This document shows, one piece after another, positions 8,177 through 16,013 of a stretch of 64,000 nt of DNA (the first letter of the stretch is position 1; the number at the start of each line of letters is the position of its first letter). The notes under the pieces were generated by a model. The model was not told where the DNA came from, ran no database searches, and was given only the letters and a program-made list of their open reading frames with translations. The stretch lies in assembly GCA_963710815.1 (NCBI GenBank), contig CAVQCA010000062.1, positions 62,001 to 126,000 of the forward strand, read 5' to 3'. Position numbers and translations under genes: made by a program. Source of the stretch: CAVQCA01 sp963710815. GTDB taxonomy: Bacteria; Pseudomonadota; Gammaproteobacteria; UBA9214.

Positions 8177-8568
8177 CAGCCGGGATAAAGGCTGTTTTAC
8201 CGGTTACCTTGATTACCCCGACAGACCGTCGCCGGTCCTGTCGCGGCCGCCGTGTCTATCCCTTTTTTGCATCGCCGCTGTCCGGGTGAGATAGCGCTAC
8301 GCTCTTCCCTGGTTTCCCTGATCCCCGTCAATTTATGCGCCTGGTGATGGATTTATGGCGCGGCTGCGCTGGATATCCTGTATATGCCAAAGATATGACG
8401 CAGCTCACGTTTTTTACAGGTCGGCTCGATAAAGAATTAAGTCATTTAACTATATATAGTTACGATCATTTCATGGATTTTGATTGAATGAATTACGAGT
8501 TGGTACGTGTGTTGCTACAAGACAAGTCAACAGTACTTTACGGCGAATACCACGAAGGGATGAATTCT
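8177..8568. other. Intergenic region before the flhG-like gene
   Basis: No gene was recognised if the downstream start is at 8569. A 14-base palindrome aactatatatagtt (8448-8461) sits in an A+T-rich patch and is the likeliest promoter or operator. A CTCGATAA box at 8425-8432 resembles a sigma-28 -10 element, but its -35 partner is poor. Confidence 0.35.
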
Positions 8569-9456
8569 ATGCTGTGTTCCGATATCAGGCCGGTAAAACG
8601 CTACAGCCCGCGGGGAGCGGGCGTTCGGGGTCCGGTGCGGTCGATTGCCGTGACGAGCGGGAGTGAAGGTCTTGGCAAAACCAGTATTGCCGTCAATCTG
8701 GCTCTCGGTCTGGCCAGGGACGGTGCTCATGTCATGCTGCTTGATGCCGGATCAGGTATCTCGAACGTGTGCGCACACCTGGGATTGAAGGTCCGCTCCG
8801 GTCTGCTGAATGTCCTGCGTGGCGAGACAAGCCTGGAAGAGATCATCATCAATGGCCCGGGCAATCTGCTGATCGTGCCAGCGGCATCCGGCATCCGGCA
8901 TCCGGCCGAACTGGGAAGTGCGGAAAGCGCCGCCATCGTCCGTGCATTCAGTGAGCTGGGGCATCACATCGACACGCTGGTCATCGATACGACGTCCGGG
9001 ATATCGGCAAGCGCGGCCAGTTTCTGCGCCGCATCCAGTGACGTGCTCGTGGTCGCGGGTAACGGGGAACGTTCGCTGAGAGACGGTATCTCGCTGATCA
9101 AATTGTTGCACTCGAACTATGCCGTTGCGCGCTTCCATATTCTTGCGAACAGGGTCCAGGACGCCAGGGAAGGCGCCGGGTTGTTCAACAGGATACTCGA
9201 CCAGTTCGCCGAACGGCATGAAGTGCTCGTTTCCTATGCCGGATTCGTCCCCTGCGACGATGCGCTGGACCTGGCCGTATTGAACCAGCAGGCGGTCGTC
9301 GAGGCCTTTCCCCGCAGTCGTTCCGCCATGGCACTGAAGAATCTGGCCAGACGTGCGGATGGGTGGCCGCGCCAGTATTTCCCGCGCGGTCACCTCGAGT
9401 TTTTTATCGAACGATTGATTCAGCAAAACAACGTCGAGATGGAGGTATTATCATGA
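8569..9456 (+). CDS. flhG: FlhG/FleN-like ParA-MinD family protein with degenerate ATPase motifs
   Basis: The 295-aa protein has the MinD/ParA fold: RSIAVTSGSEGLGKTSIAV (P-loop at 31-38), VMLLDAGSGISN, VIDTTSGIS and a FleN-like C-terminal half. FlhG/FleN controls flagellar number and, in pseudomonads, antagonises FleQ. Position before fliA fits that assignment. Two expected features are missing. The deviant Walker A reads GSEGLGKT where MinD/FleN have GKGGVGKT, so the signature Lys is gone. The switch motif reads LDAG where FleN has LDAD, so the second Asp is gone. ATP hydrolysis is therefore doubtful. The start at 8569 follows aaggga with 8-9 bases spacing; longer starts at 8488 and 8560 are possible. 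The stop overlaps the fliA ATG (ATGA). Confidence 0.78.
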   Translation: MLCSDIRPVKRYSPRGAGVRGPVRSIAVTSGSEGLGKTSIAVNLALGLARDGAHVMLLDAGSGISNVCAHLGLKVRSGLLNVLRGETSLEEIIINGPGNLLIVPAASGIRHPAELGSAESAAIVRAFSELGHHIDTLVIDTTSGISASAASFCAASSDVLVVAGNGERSLRDGISLIKLLHSNYAVARFHILANRVQDAREGAGLFNRILDQFAERHEVLVSYAGFVPCDDALDLAVLNQQAVVEAFPRSRSAMALKNLARRADGWPRQYFPRGHLEFFIERLIQQNNVEMEVLS

Positions 9457-10180
9457 AAGCCAATACGCTCACCATGGAAGCGAAACTGCGACGCACAGAC
9501 GATCTGGTTGTCCTGCACGAACCGCTGGTCAAACGCATTGCCTTTCACCTGCTCAGCCGGCTTCCCCGAGTGTCCAGGCGGATGACCTGATACAGGCCGG
9601 TATGATCGGCCTGATCGAGGCATCGAGAAACTTCGACCCGAAACAGGGCGCCAGCTTCGAGACCTACGCGGGCATCAGGATACGCGGGGCCATGCTGGAC
9701 GAAATCCGGCGTACTGACTGGACCCCCCGGTCGGTACATCGCAAGGCCCGCGAGGTTGCCGAGGCGGTGCGCAAGATCGAGAACGAGAAGGGCCGCGATG
9801 CGCGCGATGTCGAAGTGGCGCAGGTGATGGGAATCGGCCTGGAGGAGTATCACAAGATACTCCAGGACGCGACCGGCTGCCGCATCTTCAGTTTCGAGGA
9901 CCCCGGCAGCCTGGGCGAGGAGGGGTTCTCGGCTCCCGACCGCCAGTCGAACCAGCCGTTCGACAACCTGCAGAACGACGATTTCAAGCAGGGGCTGGCC
10001 AAGGCGATCAGGGGACTGCCGGAGCGTGAACGCCTGGTGATGGCTCTCTACTACGATGAAGAACTCAACCTGCGTGAAATCGGCGAGATTCTTGGTGTGA
10101 GCGAGTCGCGGGTATGCCAGATCCACGGCCAGGCGCTGATACGTCTGCGCGCACGTATGGAGGAATGGACCCGGGACTGA
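9453..10180 (+). CDS. fliA: Flagellar sigma factor 28 (FliA), apparent frameshift
   Basis: The product is the alternative RNA polymerase sigma factor that FlgM would inhibit. The start at 9453 has a strong ggagg. Frame one encodes MKANTL...EPLVKRIAFHLLSRLP. The conserved continuation SVQADDLIQAGMIGLIEASR lies in another frame, so one base appears to be missing near the C4 run at 9564-9567. The rest is intact: region 2 (FETYAGIRIRGAMLDEIR, WTPRSVHRK), region 3, and region 4 (LPERERLVMALYYDEELNLREIGEILGVSESRVCQIH). The repaired length would be about 242 aa, normal for FliA. It is either a sequencing error or a real lesion that would disable sigma-28. It is coupled to the flhG-like gene by a 4-base overlap. 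Confidence 0.85.
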
Positions 10181-10208
10181 CGGCCAGGGTCTGTACGTCG
10201 ACCTGGTC

Positions 10209-10706
10209 ATGGCGCCCTCGCGCAACAGCAGCCAGTGGTATGCCAGGCGCGATGGCACCGTGCGCGGTCCATTCACGGATGAGTATATTGCACGCTATGT
10301 CCTGCTCGGGCGCATCCGGTTGAGGGATGAAATCAGCCAGGACCGCATCAGATGGCGGCTGGTCAGGGATTTCCCGGAGTTGTACCCCGAAGAACTCGAG
10401 CGACTGGCGAGTCGGGAGAATTACCAGAGGCTGGTGGTGGCGCGCAGGAAGGTTGACGAGCGTGTCGGCGATCGTCGGGATCGCCAGGGCAGGACTCAGC
10501 GCCCATCCAGCGAAGAGAGGCGTGAATTACCTGATAGACGCCGGTTGGGCGGTGAACCCGAATTCTTCAAATATCACTTGCCGGACGATATGCCCTGCCA
10601 TGCGCACGGGATGAATAAACGGCGAGACCGGTCGTTACGGACTTTTCTGTTGGCGACGTTACTGGCGACGCTGGTATTTGCCATCTTCAGTGTTTCCACC
10701 AGATAG
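10209..10706 (+). CDS. Membrane-anchored protein with GYF_2-like N-terminus
   Basis: The product has 165 aa and no assigned function. Residues about 8-55 (QWYARRDGTVRGPFTDEYI...) resemble the small GYF_2/DUF4339 fold, in which a WY...G..GPF motif recurs. The middle is highly charged and rich in Arg (ERVGDRRDRQ..., SSEERRELPDRR). A single membrane helix lies at the very C-terminus (TFLLATLLATLVFAIFSV), giving a tail-anchored or N-in topology with a cytoplasmic N-terminal domain. It starts 28 bases after fliA with no good ribosome binding site. I recall similar proteins in other sulfur-oxidising gammaproteobacteria, without a known role. It may be co-transcribed with flhG-fliA. Confidence 0.65.
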   Translation: MAPSRNSSQWYARRDGTVRGPFTDEYIARYVLLGRIRLRDEISQDRIRWRLVRDFPELYPEELERLASRENYQRLVVARRKVDERVGDRRDRQGRTQRPSSEERRELPDRRRLGGEPEFFKYHLPDDMPCHAHGMNKRRDRSLRTFLLATLLATLVFAIFSVSTR

Positions 10707-10738
10707 CCCGCGTTGCTTGCCGCCTGTTTATCGCGGGC
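10706..10738. terminator. Hairpin between convergent genes
   Basis: Complementary arms gcccgcg (10706-10712) and cgcgggc (10732-10738) lie in the 38-base gap between the GYF-like gene and glgB, which run towards each other. There is no T-run, so intrinsic termination is uncertain. Confidence 0.3.
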
Positions 10739-10744
10739 GGCGGA

Positions 10745-13048
10745 TCAGTTTCTCTTGCGGTACTGCAGAACGATGCCTGCCAGGGGGGGGAGAGTCAGGG
10801 CGATGGAGTAGGGATGGCCGTTCCAGGCCACGGACTCCGCTTCTACCTGGCCGCGGTTGCCCAGGTCCGAACCGCCATAGTAACCCGAATCGGAATTGAA
10901 TCGTTCCAGATAGTTGCCCGCGGCCGGCACGCCGATGCGGTATTGATGGCGTGGCTGCGGGGTGAAATTGAGTGAAACGACAATGAAATCATCGCCATCC
11001 CTGCGAATGTAACTGAGCGTGGACAGTTCGGCCGCATTGCAGTCGATCCAGTCGAAACCCTCTGAATCGAAGTCGAACCGGTGCAGCGACGGTATTTCCC
11101 GGTAGAGACGGTTGAGGTCACTGACCAGTTTTTGTACGCCGCGGTGATATTCGTAATCCAGCAGTTGCCATTCGATGCTTTTATCGAAATTCCACTCCCG
11201 CCCCTGGGCGATTTCGTTACCCATGAACAGCAGTTTCTTTCCCGGAGAGGTGTACATGTAGGTATAGAGCAGGCGCAGGTTGGCGAACTGCTGCCAGTCG
11301 TCGCCCGACTGCTTGTAGAGCATGGATTGCTTGCCATGCACCACTTCGTCGTGCGAGAAGGGCAGGACAAAATTCTCCGTGAACGCGTACAGCAGACCGA
11401 AAGTCAGGTCGTTGTGGTGGTATTTCCGGTGCACCGGATCGTGCTGCATGTAGTTCAGCGTATCGTGCATCCAGCCCAGGCTCCATTTCATGCTGAAACC
11501 GAGGCCGCCCAGGTTCACCGGGCGGCTGACGCCCGGCCATGCGGTCGATTCCTCGGCGATCACTACCGTACCGGGATAGGCGCTGTGGGTGACCGTGTTC
11601 AACTCCCGCAGGAAACTTACGGCCTCGAGGTTCTCGCGCCCGCCGTAGATGTTCGGCAGCCATTGATCGTTGTCACGCGAATAATCGTGATACAGCATGG
11701 AAGCCACCGCATCCACGCGCAGTCCATCGAGATGGAATTCCTCAAGCCAGAAGACGGCGCTGGAGAGCAGGAAGTTGCTCACTTCGTTGCGGCCATAGTT
11801 ATAGATCAACGTGCCCCAGTCGGCATGTTCGCCGCGGCGCGGATCCTGGTGCTCATACAGGGCGCTGCCGTCAAACCGGGCAAGGCCGAAGCTGTCCCTG
11901 GGGAAGTGCGCCGGGACCCAGTCCAGCAGAATGCCGATGCCGTTCTGGTGGCAGAGATCGACGAAGTAGCGGAAGTCGTCCGGGCGGCCAAACCGGCTGG
12001 TCGGAGCGAAGTAACCCGTCGTCTGGTAGCCCCAGGAGGCATCCAGGGGGTGCTCCGTGATGGGCAGCAGCTCGATATGGGTGAAACCGGTCTGCCTGAC
12101 ATAATCAACCAGTTCCCGCGCCAGGGTCCGGTAATTCAGGAAATGGCCGTGTTCATCACGTCTCCAGGATCCCAGATGCACCTCGTAGATGCAGATGGGG
12201 CTGTGGCGCCAGTCATTCCCCTTCCTGCTGTCCAGCCATTGTCCGTCATGCCATTCATAGGCATCCTCACCGGGTATCAGCGAGGCGGTGGCGGGGCGTA
12301 TTTCGAATTGCTGCCCGTAGGGATCGGTCTTTAAAAGGAGTTTCCCGTTCTCCCGACTGCGTATCTCGTACTTGTACGGTTGCCCGCTGCGCAGCCCGGG
12401 AATGAACAGCTCCCAGATGCCGCTGCCGCCTCGCGCACGCATGGTATGGGTGCGTCCGTCCCAGCCGTTGAACTCACCGACGACGCTGACGCGTTCCGCT
12501 GACGGGGCCCAGACCGCGAACAGTACTCCGCTGACGCCGTCTACCAGTTTGCGGTGGGCCCCCAGGACGCGGTAAATGTGCCAGTGTCTGCCTTCTCTGA
12601 ACAGGTGTATGTCAAAATCCGGGATCTGCGCTGGAAAGCAATAGGGATCATAGGCGACATGCTCCACCCCGTCGCCGTCCTGCCATATCAGCCGGTAGCG
12701 TTCGGGCAGGCTCCCCGCCGGCCCGTGCCATTCGAACAGGTCCGTATTGGCGATACGACCCAGGCGTATGCCGGTCTCCACGTTGCGTACCCAGGCCGCA
12801 CCGGGCTTGAATACGCGGATCGTTTCCTCTTCCCTGAGGATGTGACGCCCGAGCACACTGAAGGGGTCGTGGTGCCGGGAATCCAGCACGCGCTGGATTC
12901 CCGGGAGAGACCGGGGTCTGGGCTGATTTCCGAATCGGAATGAGGCATCGGTTGGCGGGGCGGGATTACCACGGCGAAAAGGTTGCGTATCCGGAATTAA
13001 TGCCTGCAAAGAGTGCCGCGCAACTATACAGGCAATGTGGTTACCCAT
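10745..13048 (-). CDS. glgB: 1,4-alpha-glucan branching enzyme
   Basis: GlgB moves alpha-1,4 oligoglucan segments to form alpha-1,6 branches in glycogen. The 767-aa product has the N1 domain (IQRVLDSRHHDPFSVLGRH), a CBM48 domain (VLFAVWAPSAERVSVVGEFNGWD), a GH13 barrel and a C-terminal beta domain. Catalytic motifs are present: LDGLRVDAVASM (nucleophile Asp), VIAEES (acid/base Glu) and FSHDEVVHG (third Asp). The first 45 or so residues are not conserved, and the ATG at 13048 leaves only 49 bases to the divergent glgC start, so a later start is possible (for example a TTG at 13009). It faces glgC across a very short divergent region. Confidence 0.93.
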   Translation of the reverse strand: MGNHIACIVARHSLQALIPDTQPFRRGNPAPPTDASFRFGNQPRPRSLPGIQRVLDSRHHDPFSVLGRHILREEETIRVFKPGAAWVRNVETGIRLGRIANTDLFEWHGPAGSLPERYRLIWQDGDGVEHVAYDPYCFPAQIPDFDIHLFREGRHWHIYRVLGAHRKLVDGVSGVLFAVWAPSAERVSVVGEFNGWDGRTHTMRARGGSGIWELFIPGLRSGQPYKYEIRSRENGKLLLKTDPYGQQFEIRPATASLIPGEDAYEWHDGQWLDSRKGNDWRHSPICIYEVHLGSWRRDEHGHFLNYRTLARELVDYVRQTGFTHIELLPITEHPLDASWGYQTTGYFAPTSRFGRPDDFRYFVDLCHQNGIGILLDWVPAHFPRDSFGLARFDGSALYEHQDPRRGEHADWGTLIYNYGRNEVSNFLLSSAVFWLEEFHLDGLRVDAVASMLYHDYSRDNDQWLPNIYGGRENLEAVSFLRELNTVTHSAYPGTVVIAEESTAWPGVSRPVNLGGLGFSMKWSLGWMHDTLNYMQHDPVHRKYHHNDLTFGLLYAFTENFVLPFSHDEVVHGKQSMLYKQSGDDWQQFANLRLLYTYMYTSPGKKLLFMGNEIAQGREWNFDKSIEWQLLDYEYHRGVQKLVSDLNRLYREIPSLHRFDFDSEGFDWIDCNAAELSTLSYIRRDGDDFIVVSLNFTPQPRHQYRIGVPAAGNYLERFNSDSGYYGGSDLGNRGQVEAESVAWNGHPYSIALTLPPLAGIVLQYRKRN

Positions 13049-13097
13049 ACAATGTCGCAGATTACGGATTCCTGAACCCCGGGAAGGGTCACATATA

Positions 13098-14360
13098 ATG
13101 AATCAGACACATCGGTTTGTCAGCCGTTTGACACGCAACACACTGGCGCTGGTGCTGGCCGGAGGGCGCGGTTCCCGCCTGCAACAAATGACCATGTGGC
13201 GCGCCAAGCCCGCGGTCCCGTTTGGAGGCAAATTCCGCATCATCGATTTCCCGCTTTCCAACTGCATGAACTCCGGGATACGCATGATTGGCGTAATCAC
13301 CCAGTACAAGGCGCATTCCCTCATCCAGCACATTCAGCAAGGCTGGGGGTTCCTGCGCGGTGAATTCGGTGAGTTTATTGAACTGCTGCCCGCGCAACAG
13401 CGCATAGAGCCGTCATGGTATGCCGGCACGGCGGATGCCGTGTACCAGAATCTGGATATCATCCGCACCCACAAGCCCGAATATGTCCTGGTCCTCGCGG
13501 GGGATCATGTCTACAAGATGGATTACGGGCCCATGATCGCCCACCACGTCGAACGGGGGGCCGATATGACCGTGGGTTGCATCGAGGTTCCGCTCGAACA
13601 GGCCAGGGCCTTCGGCGTCATGTCGATACAGGAAGACGGACGGGTATTCGAATTCAACGAAAAGCCGTCGTCCCCGCATCTGATGCCGGGATCGACCGAT
13701 ATGGCACTGGCATCCATGGGGATATACGTCTTCAACACGAATTTCCTTTACGAACAATTGATCAAGGATGCTGACGAAGTCAATTCCACGCATGATTTCG
13801 GCCACGACATTATTCCCGCCATGATCAAGAAGTATCGCGTTTTCAGTTATCCCTTCAGGGAATCGCAGAGTGGCCATAGCGCCTACTGGCGTGATGTCGG
13901 TACGGTCGATGCCTTCTGGGAAACCAACCTCGAACTGATCGGGGTTCTGCCGGAACTGAACCTCTACGACGAAGAGTGGCCTATCTGGACCTACCAGGAG
14001 CAACTTCCTCCGGCGAAATTCGTTTTCGATGATGATGACCGCCGCGGCATGGCGGTGGATTCTATGGTCTCCGGCGGCTGCCTGATTTCTGGCGCCACGG
14101 TACGCCACTCCCTGCTGTTCTCCGATGTCAGGGTCAAGTCCTACACCGTACTTGAGGATGTCGTTGTACTTCCAAATGTTCGTATCGGACGCAATTGCCG
14201 CATCAGTCGCGCCGTTATCGACAAGGGCTGCGAAATCCCGGACGGGATGATCATTGGGAAGAACCACCGCGAGGATGAAGCGCGTTTTCACATCACGTCC
14301 AAAGGCGTGGTGCTGGTGACGCCCGAAATGCTTGGCCAGGAATTCCACTTTGTCCGCTGA
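13098..14360 (+). CDS. glgC: Glucose-1-phosphate adenylyltransferase (ADP-glucose pyrophosphorylase)
   Basis: GlgC makes ADP-glucose from glucose-1-phosphate and ATP, the committed step of bacterial glycogen synthesis. The 420-aa product shows ALVLAGGRGSRL, the catalytic-domain motifs FNEKP and YWRDVGT, and a C-terminal left-handed beta-helix (LLFSDVRVKSYTVLEDVVVLPNVRIG). The start at 13098 follows gggaaggg at good spacing; an upstream in-frame ATG at 13035 overlaps glgB and is rejected. malQ follows on the same strand. No glycogen synthase gene (glgA) is in the window. Confidence 0.95.
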   Translation: MNQTHRFVSRLTRNTLALVLAGGRGSRLQQMTMWRAKPAVPFGGKFRIIDFPLSNCMNSGIRMIGVITQYKAHSLIQHIQQGWGFLRGEFGEFIELLPAQQRIEPSWYAGTADAVYQNLDIIRTHKPEYVLVLAGDHVYKMDYGPMIAHHVERGADMTVGCIEVPLEQARAFGVMSIQEDGRVFEFNEKPSSPHLMPGSTDMALASMGIYVFNTNFLYEQLIKDADEVNSTHDFGHDIIPAMIKKYRVFSYPFRESQSGHSAYWRDVGTVDAFWETNLELIGVLPELNLYDEEWPIWTYQEQLPPAKFVFDDDDRRGMAVDSMVSGGCLISGATVRHSLLFSDVRVKSYTVLEDVVVLPNVRIGRNCRISRAVIDKGCEIPDGMIIGKNHREDEARFHITSKGVVLVTPEMLGQEFHFVR

Positions 14361-14536
14361 CGGCTGCTACGGTGCGCCTCCCTGCCGGCATGATACCGTT
14401 CACGAGATGCTGTGATGTGACACCGACCGTTTTGTCGCCGGCCTCCGGCTCCTGCCTGCAGGAGGGCCGGGCGGCAGCTCGCCGCCGTGTCCTTCGGCAC
14501 CGGTACTTTCAAACTGAACTGACCTGAATCCCTGCC

Positions 14537-15988
14537 TTGGCCAATCCACTGAAAGAGCGTTGTGCCGGCCTGCTGCTGCACCCAACCTCGTTGCCCGACA
14601 GCCAGTCCGGTGGCTGCATGGGGAAGAAGGCCTTCGATTTTATCGATTTTCTCAGGGAATGCGGGTTCGCCCTGTGGCAGACCCTGCCGCTGGGTCCGAC
14701 CCATGATGGTCGTTCACCCTATCAATGCATGTCCGTACACGCCGGTAATATCGACCTGATCTGTATCGATGAACTGGTGGAGCGTGGCTGGCTGGAGCAG
14801 GACCAGAGACTTTCGGATGACGCTCTCGTGCAGGCGAGAAAGGGGTTTGAGTGCAGTTCGAATGAAGGCGAACGCGGGGCGTTCGCCGCATTCAGGGAAC
14901 GGCATGCCGCCTGGCTGGATGATTACGCGCTCTTCCGGGCCATCCGGCAGACACAGGGCGAGGCCTCCTGGCCGGAATGGGACGCCCCGCTGCGCGACCG
15001 GGAAAGTGACGCGCTGCAGGCGTTCCACAACTCACATGCCGATGCCTGTGAACAGGTGTGTTTTGAGCAGTTTGTGTTTTTCTCGCAATGGGCTGCCCTG
15101 CGCGACTATGCGCATCAAAACGGCATTGCGCTGTTCGGAGATATACCGATTTTTGTCGCCCATGACAGCGCCGATGTCTGGGTCAACCGCGAGCTGTTTT
15201 CCCTGGATGCGAACGGCCGGCCAGAGGCTGTAGCCGGTGTGCCGCCCGATTACTTTTCGGCGACGGGGCAGCGTTGGGGAAACCCCCTGTATCGCTGGGA
15301 CCGGATCATGGCGGATGATTTCCGCTGGTGGCTGCAACGGATTCACACGCAGCTGGAGATGTTCGATGTCCTCCGGCTGGATCATTTCCGTGGTTTTGAA
15401 AAGTACTGGGAGATCCCCGCCTCGGAGGATACCGCCATTCATGGCCGCTGGGTGGCGGCGCCCGGCGAGGCCCTGTTTGCGAAGCTGCAGGAGACCTACG
15501 GAGAGCTGCCCCTGGTCGCGGAGGACCTCGGCACCATAACCCCCGAGGTCGAGGCGCTGCGCATGCGGTTTGAGCTGCCCGGCATGAAGATACTCCAGTT
15601 TGCCTTCGGCGGCGGGGCGGACAATCCCTACCTGCCGCACAATCATGTGCGGCAGTCGGTCGTCTATACCGGTACGCACGACAACGATACCACGCTGGGC
15701 TGGTATCGGCAGTGTGACGATGCCCAACGGCTGGCGGTTGATGACTATCTGGGCCATTCCTCGGAGCCGATGCCCTGGCCGCTGGTACGTGCCGCGCTGG
15801 CCTCGGTCGCAAGCCTGGCGATCCTGCCGATGCAGGATATCCTGGAACTCGGCAGCGAACACCGCATGAATACCCCCGGCACGAGCGCGAATAACTGGGT
15901 CTGGCAATTCGACTGGGGGCAGGTGCCGGCCGACCTTGCCGGGCGCATGCGCCAGCTGATTTATCTGTACGGGCGCGGTCGCAACTGA
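14537..15988 (+). CDS. malQ: 4-alpha-glucanotransferase (amylomaltase)
   Basis: MalQ transfers alpha-1,4-glucan segments and here probably recycles maltooligosaccharides released from glycogen. The 483-aa GH77 protein shows ERCAGLLLHPTSLP at the start, the nucleophile region LRLDHFRGFEKYWEIP, the acid/base Glu in LVAEDLGTITPEV, the third Asp in TGTHDNDTTLGW, and the family C-terminus NTPGTSANNWVWQ. It uses a TTG start, since no ATG lies before the conserved N-terminus. A 176-base gap after glgC shows no clear terminator. It converges on glgP. Confidence 0.94.
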   Translation: MANPLKERCAGLLLHPTSLPDSQSGGCMGKKAFDFIDFLRECGFALWQTLPLGPTHDGRSPYQCMSVHAGNIDLICIDELVERGWLEQDQRLSDDALVQARKGFECSSNEGERGAFAAFRERHAAWLDDYALFRAIRQTQGEASWPEWDAPLRDRESDALQAFHNSHADACEQVCFEQFVFFSQWAALRDYAHQNGIALFGDIPIFVAHDSADVWVNRELFSLDANGRPEAVAGVPPDYFSATGQRWGNPLYRWDRIMADDFRWWLQRIHTQLEMFDVLRLDHFRGFEKYWEIPASEDTAIHGRWVAAPGEALFAKLQETYGELPLVAEDLGTITPEVEALRMRFELPGMKILQFAFGGGADNPYLPHNHVRQSVVYTGTHDNDTTLGWYRQCDDAQRLAVDDYLGHSSEPMPWPLVRAALASVASLAILPMQDILELGSEHRMNTPGTSANNWVWQFDWGQVPADLAGRMRQLIYLYGRGRN

Positions 15989-16013
15989 GACGGACGGCAG
16001 ACCACCGCGCCTG

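Noticed and set aside
11081..12334. 417-codon plus-strand frame opposite glgB
   Set aside because: It lies wholly inside glgB on the other strand, with no ribosome binding site or recognisable protein.
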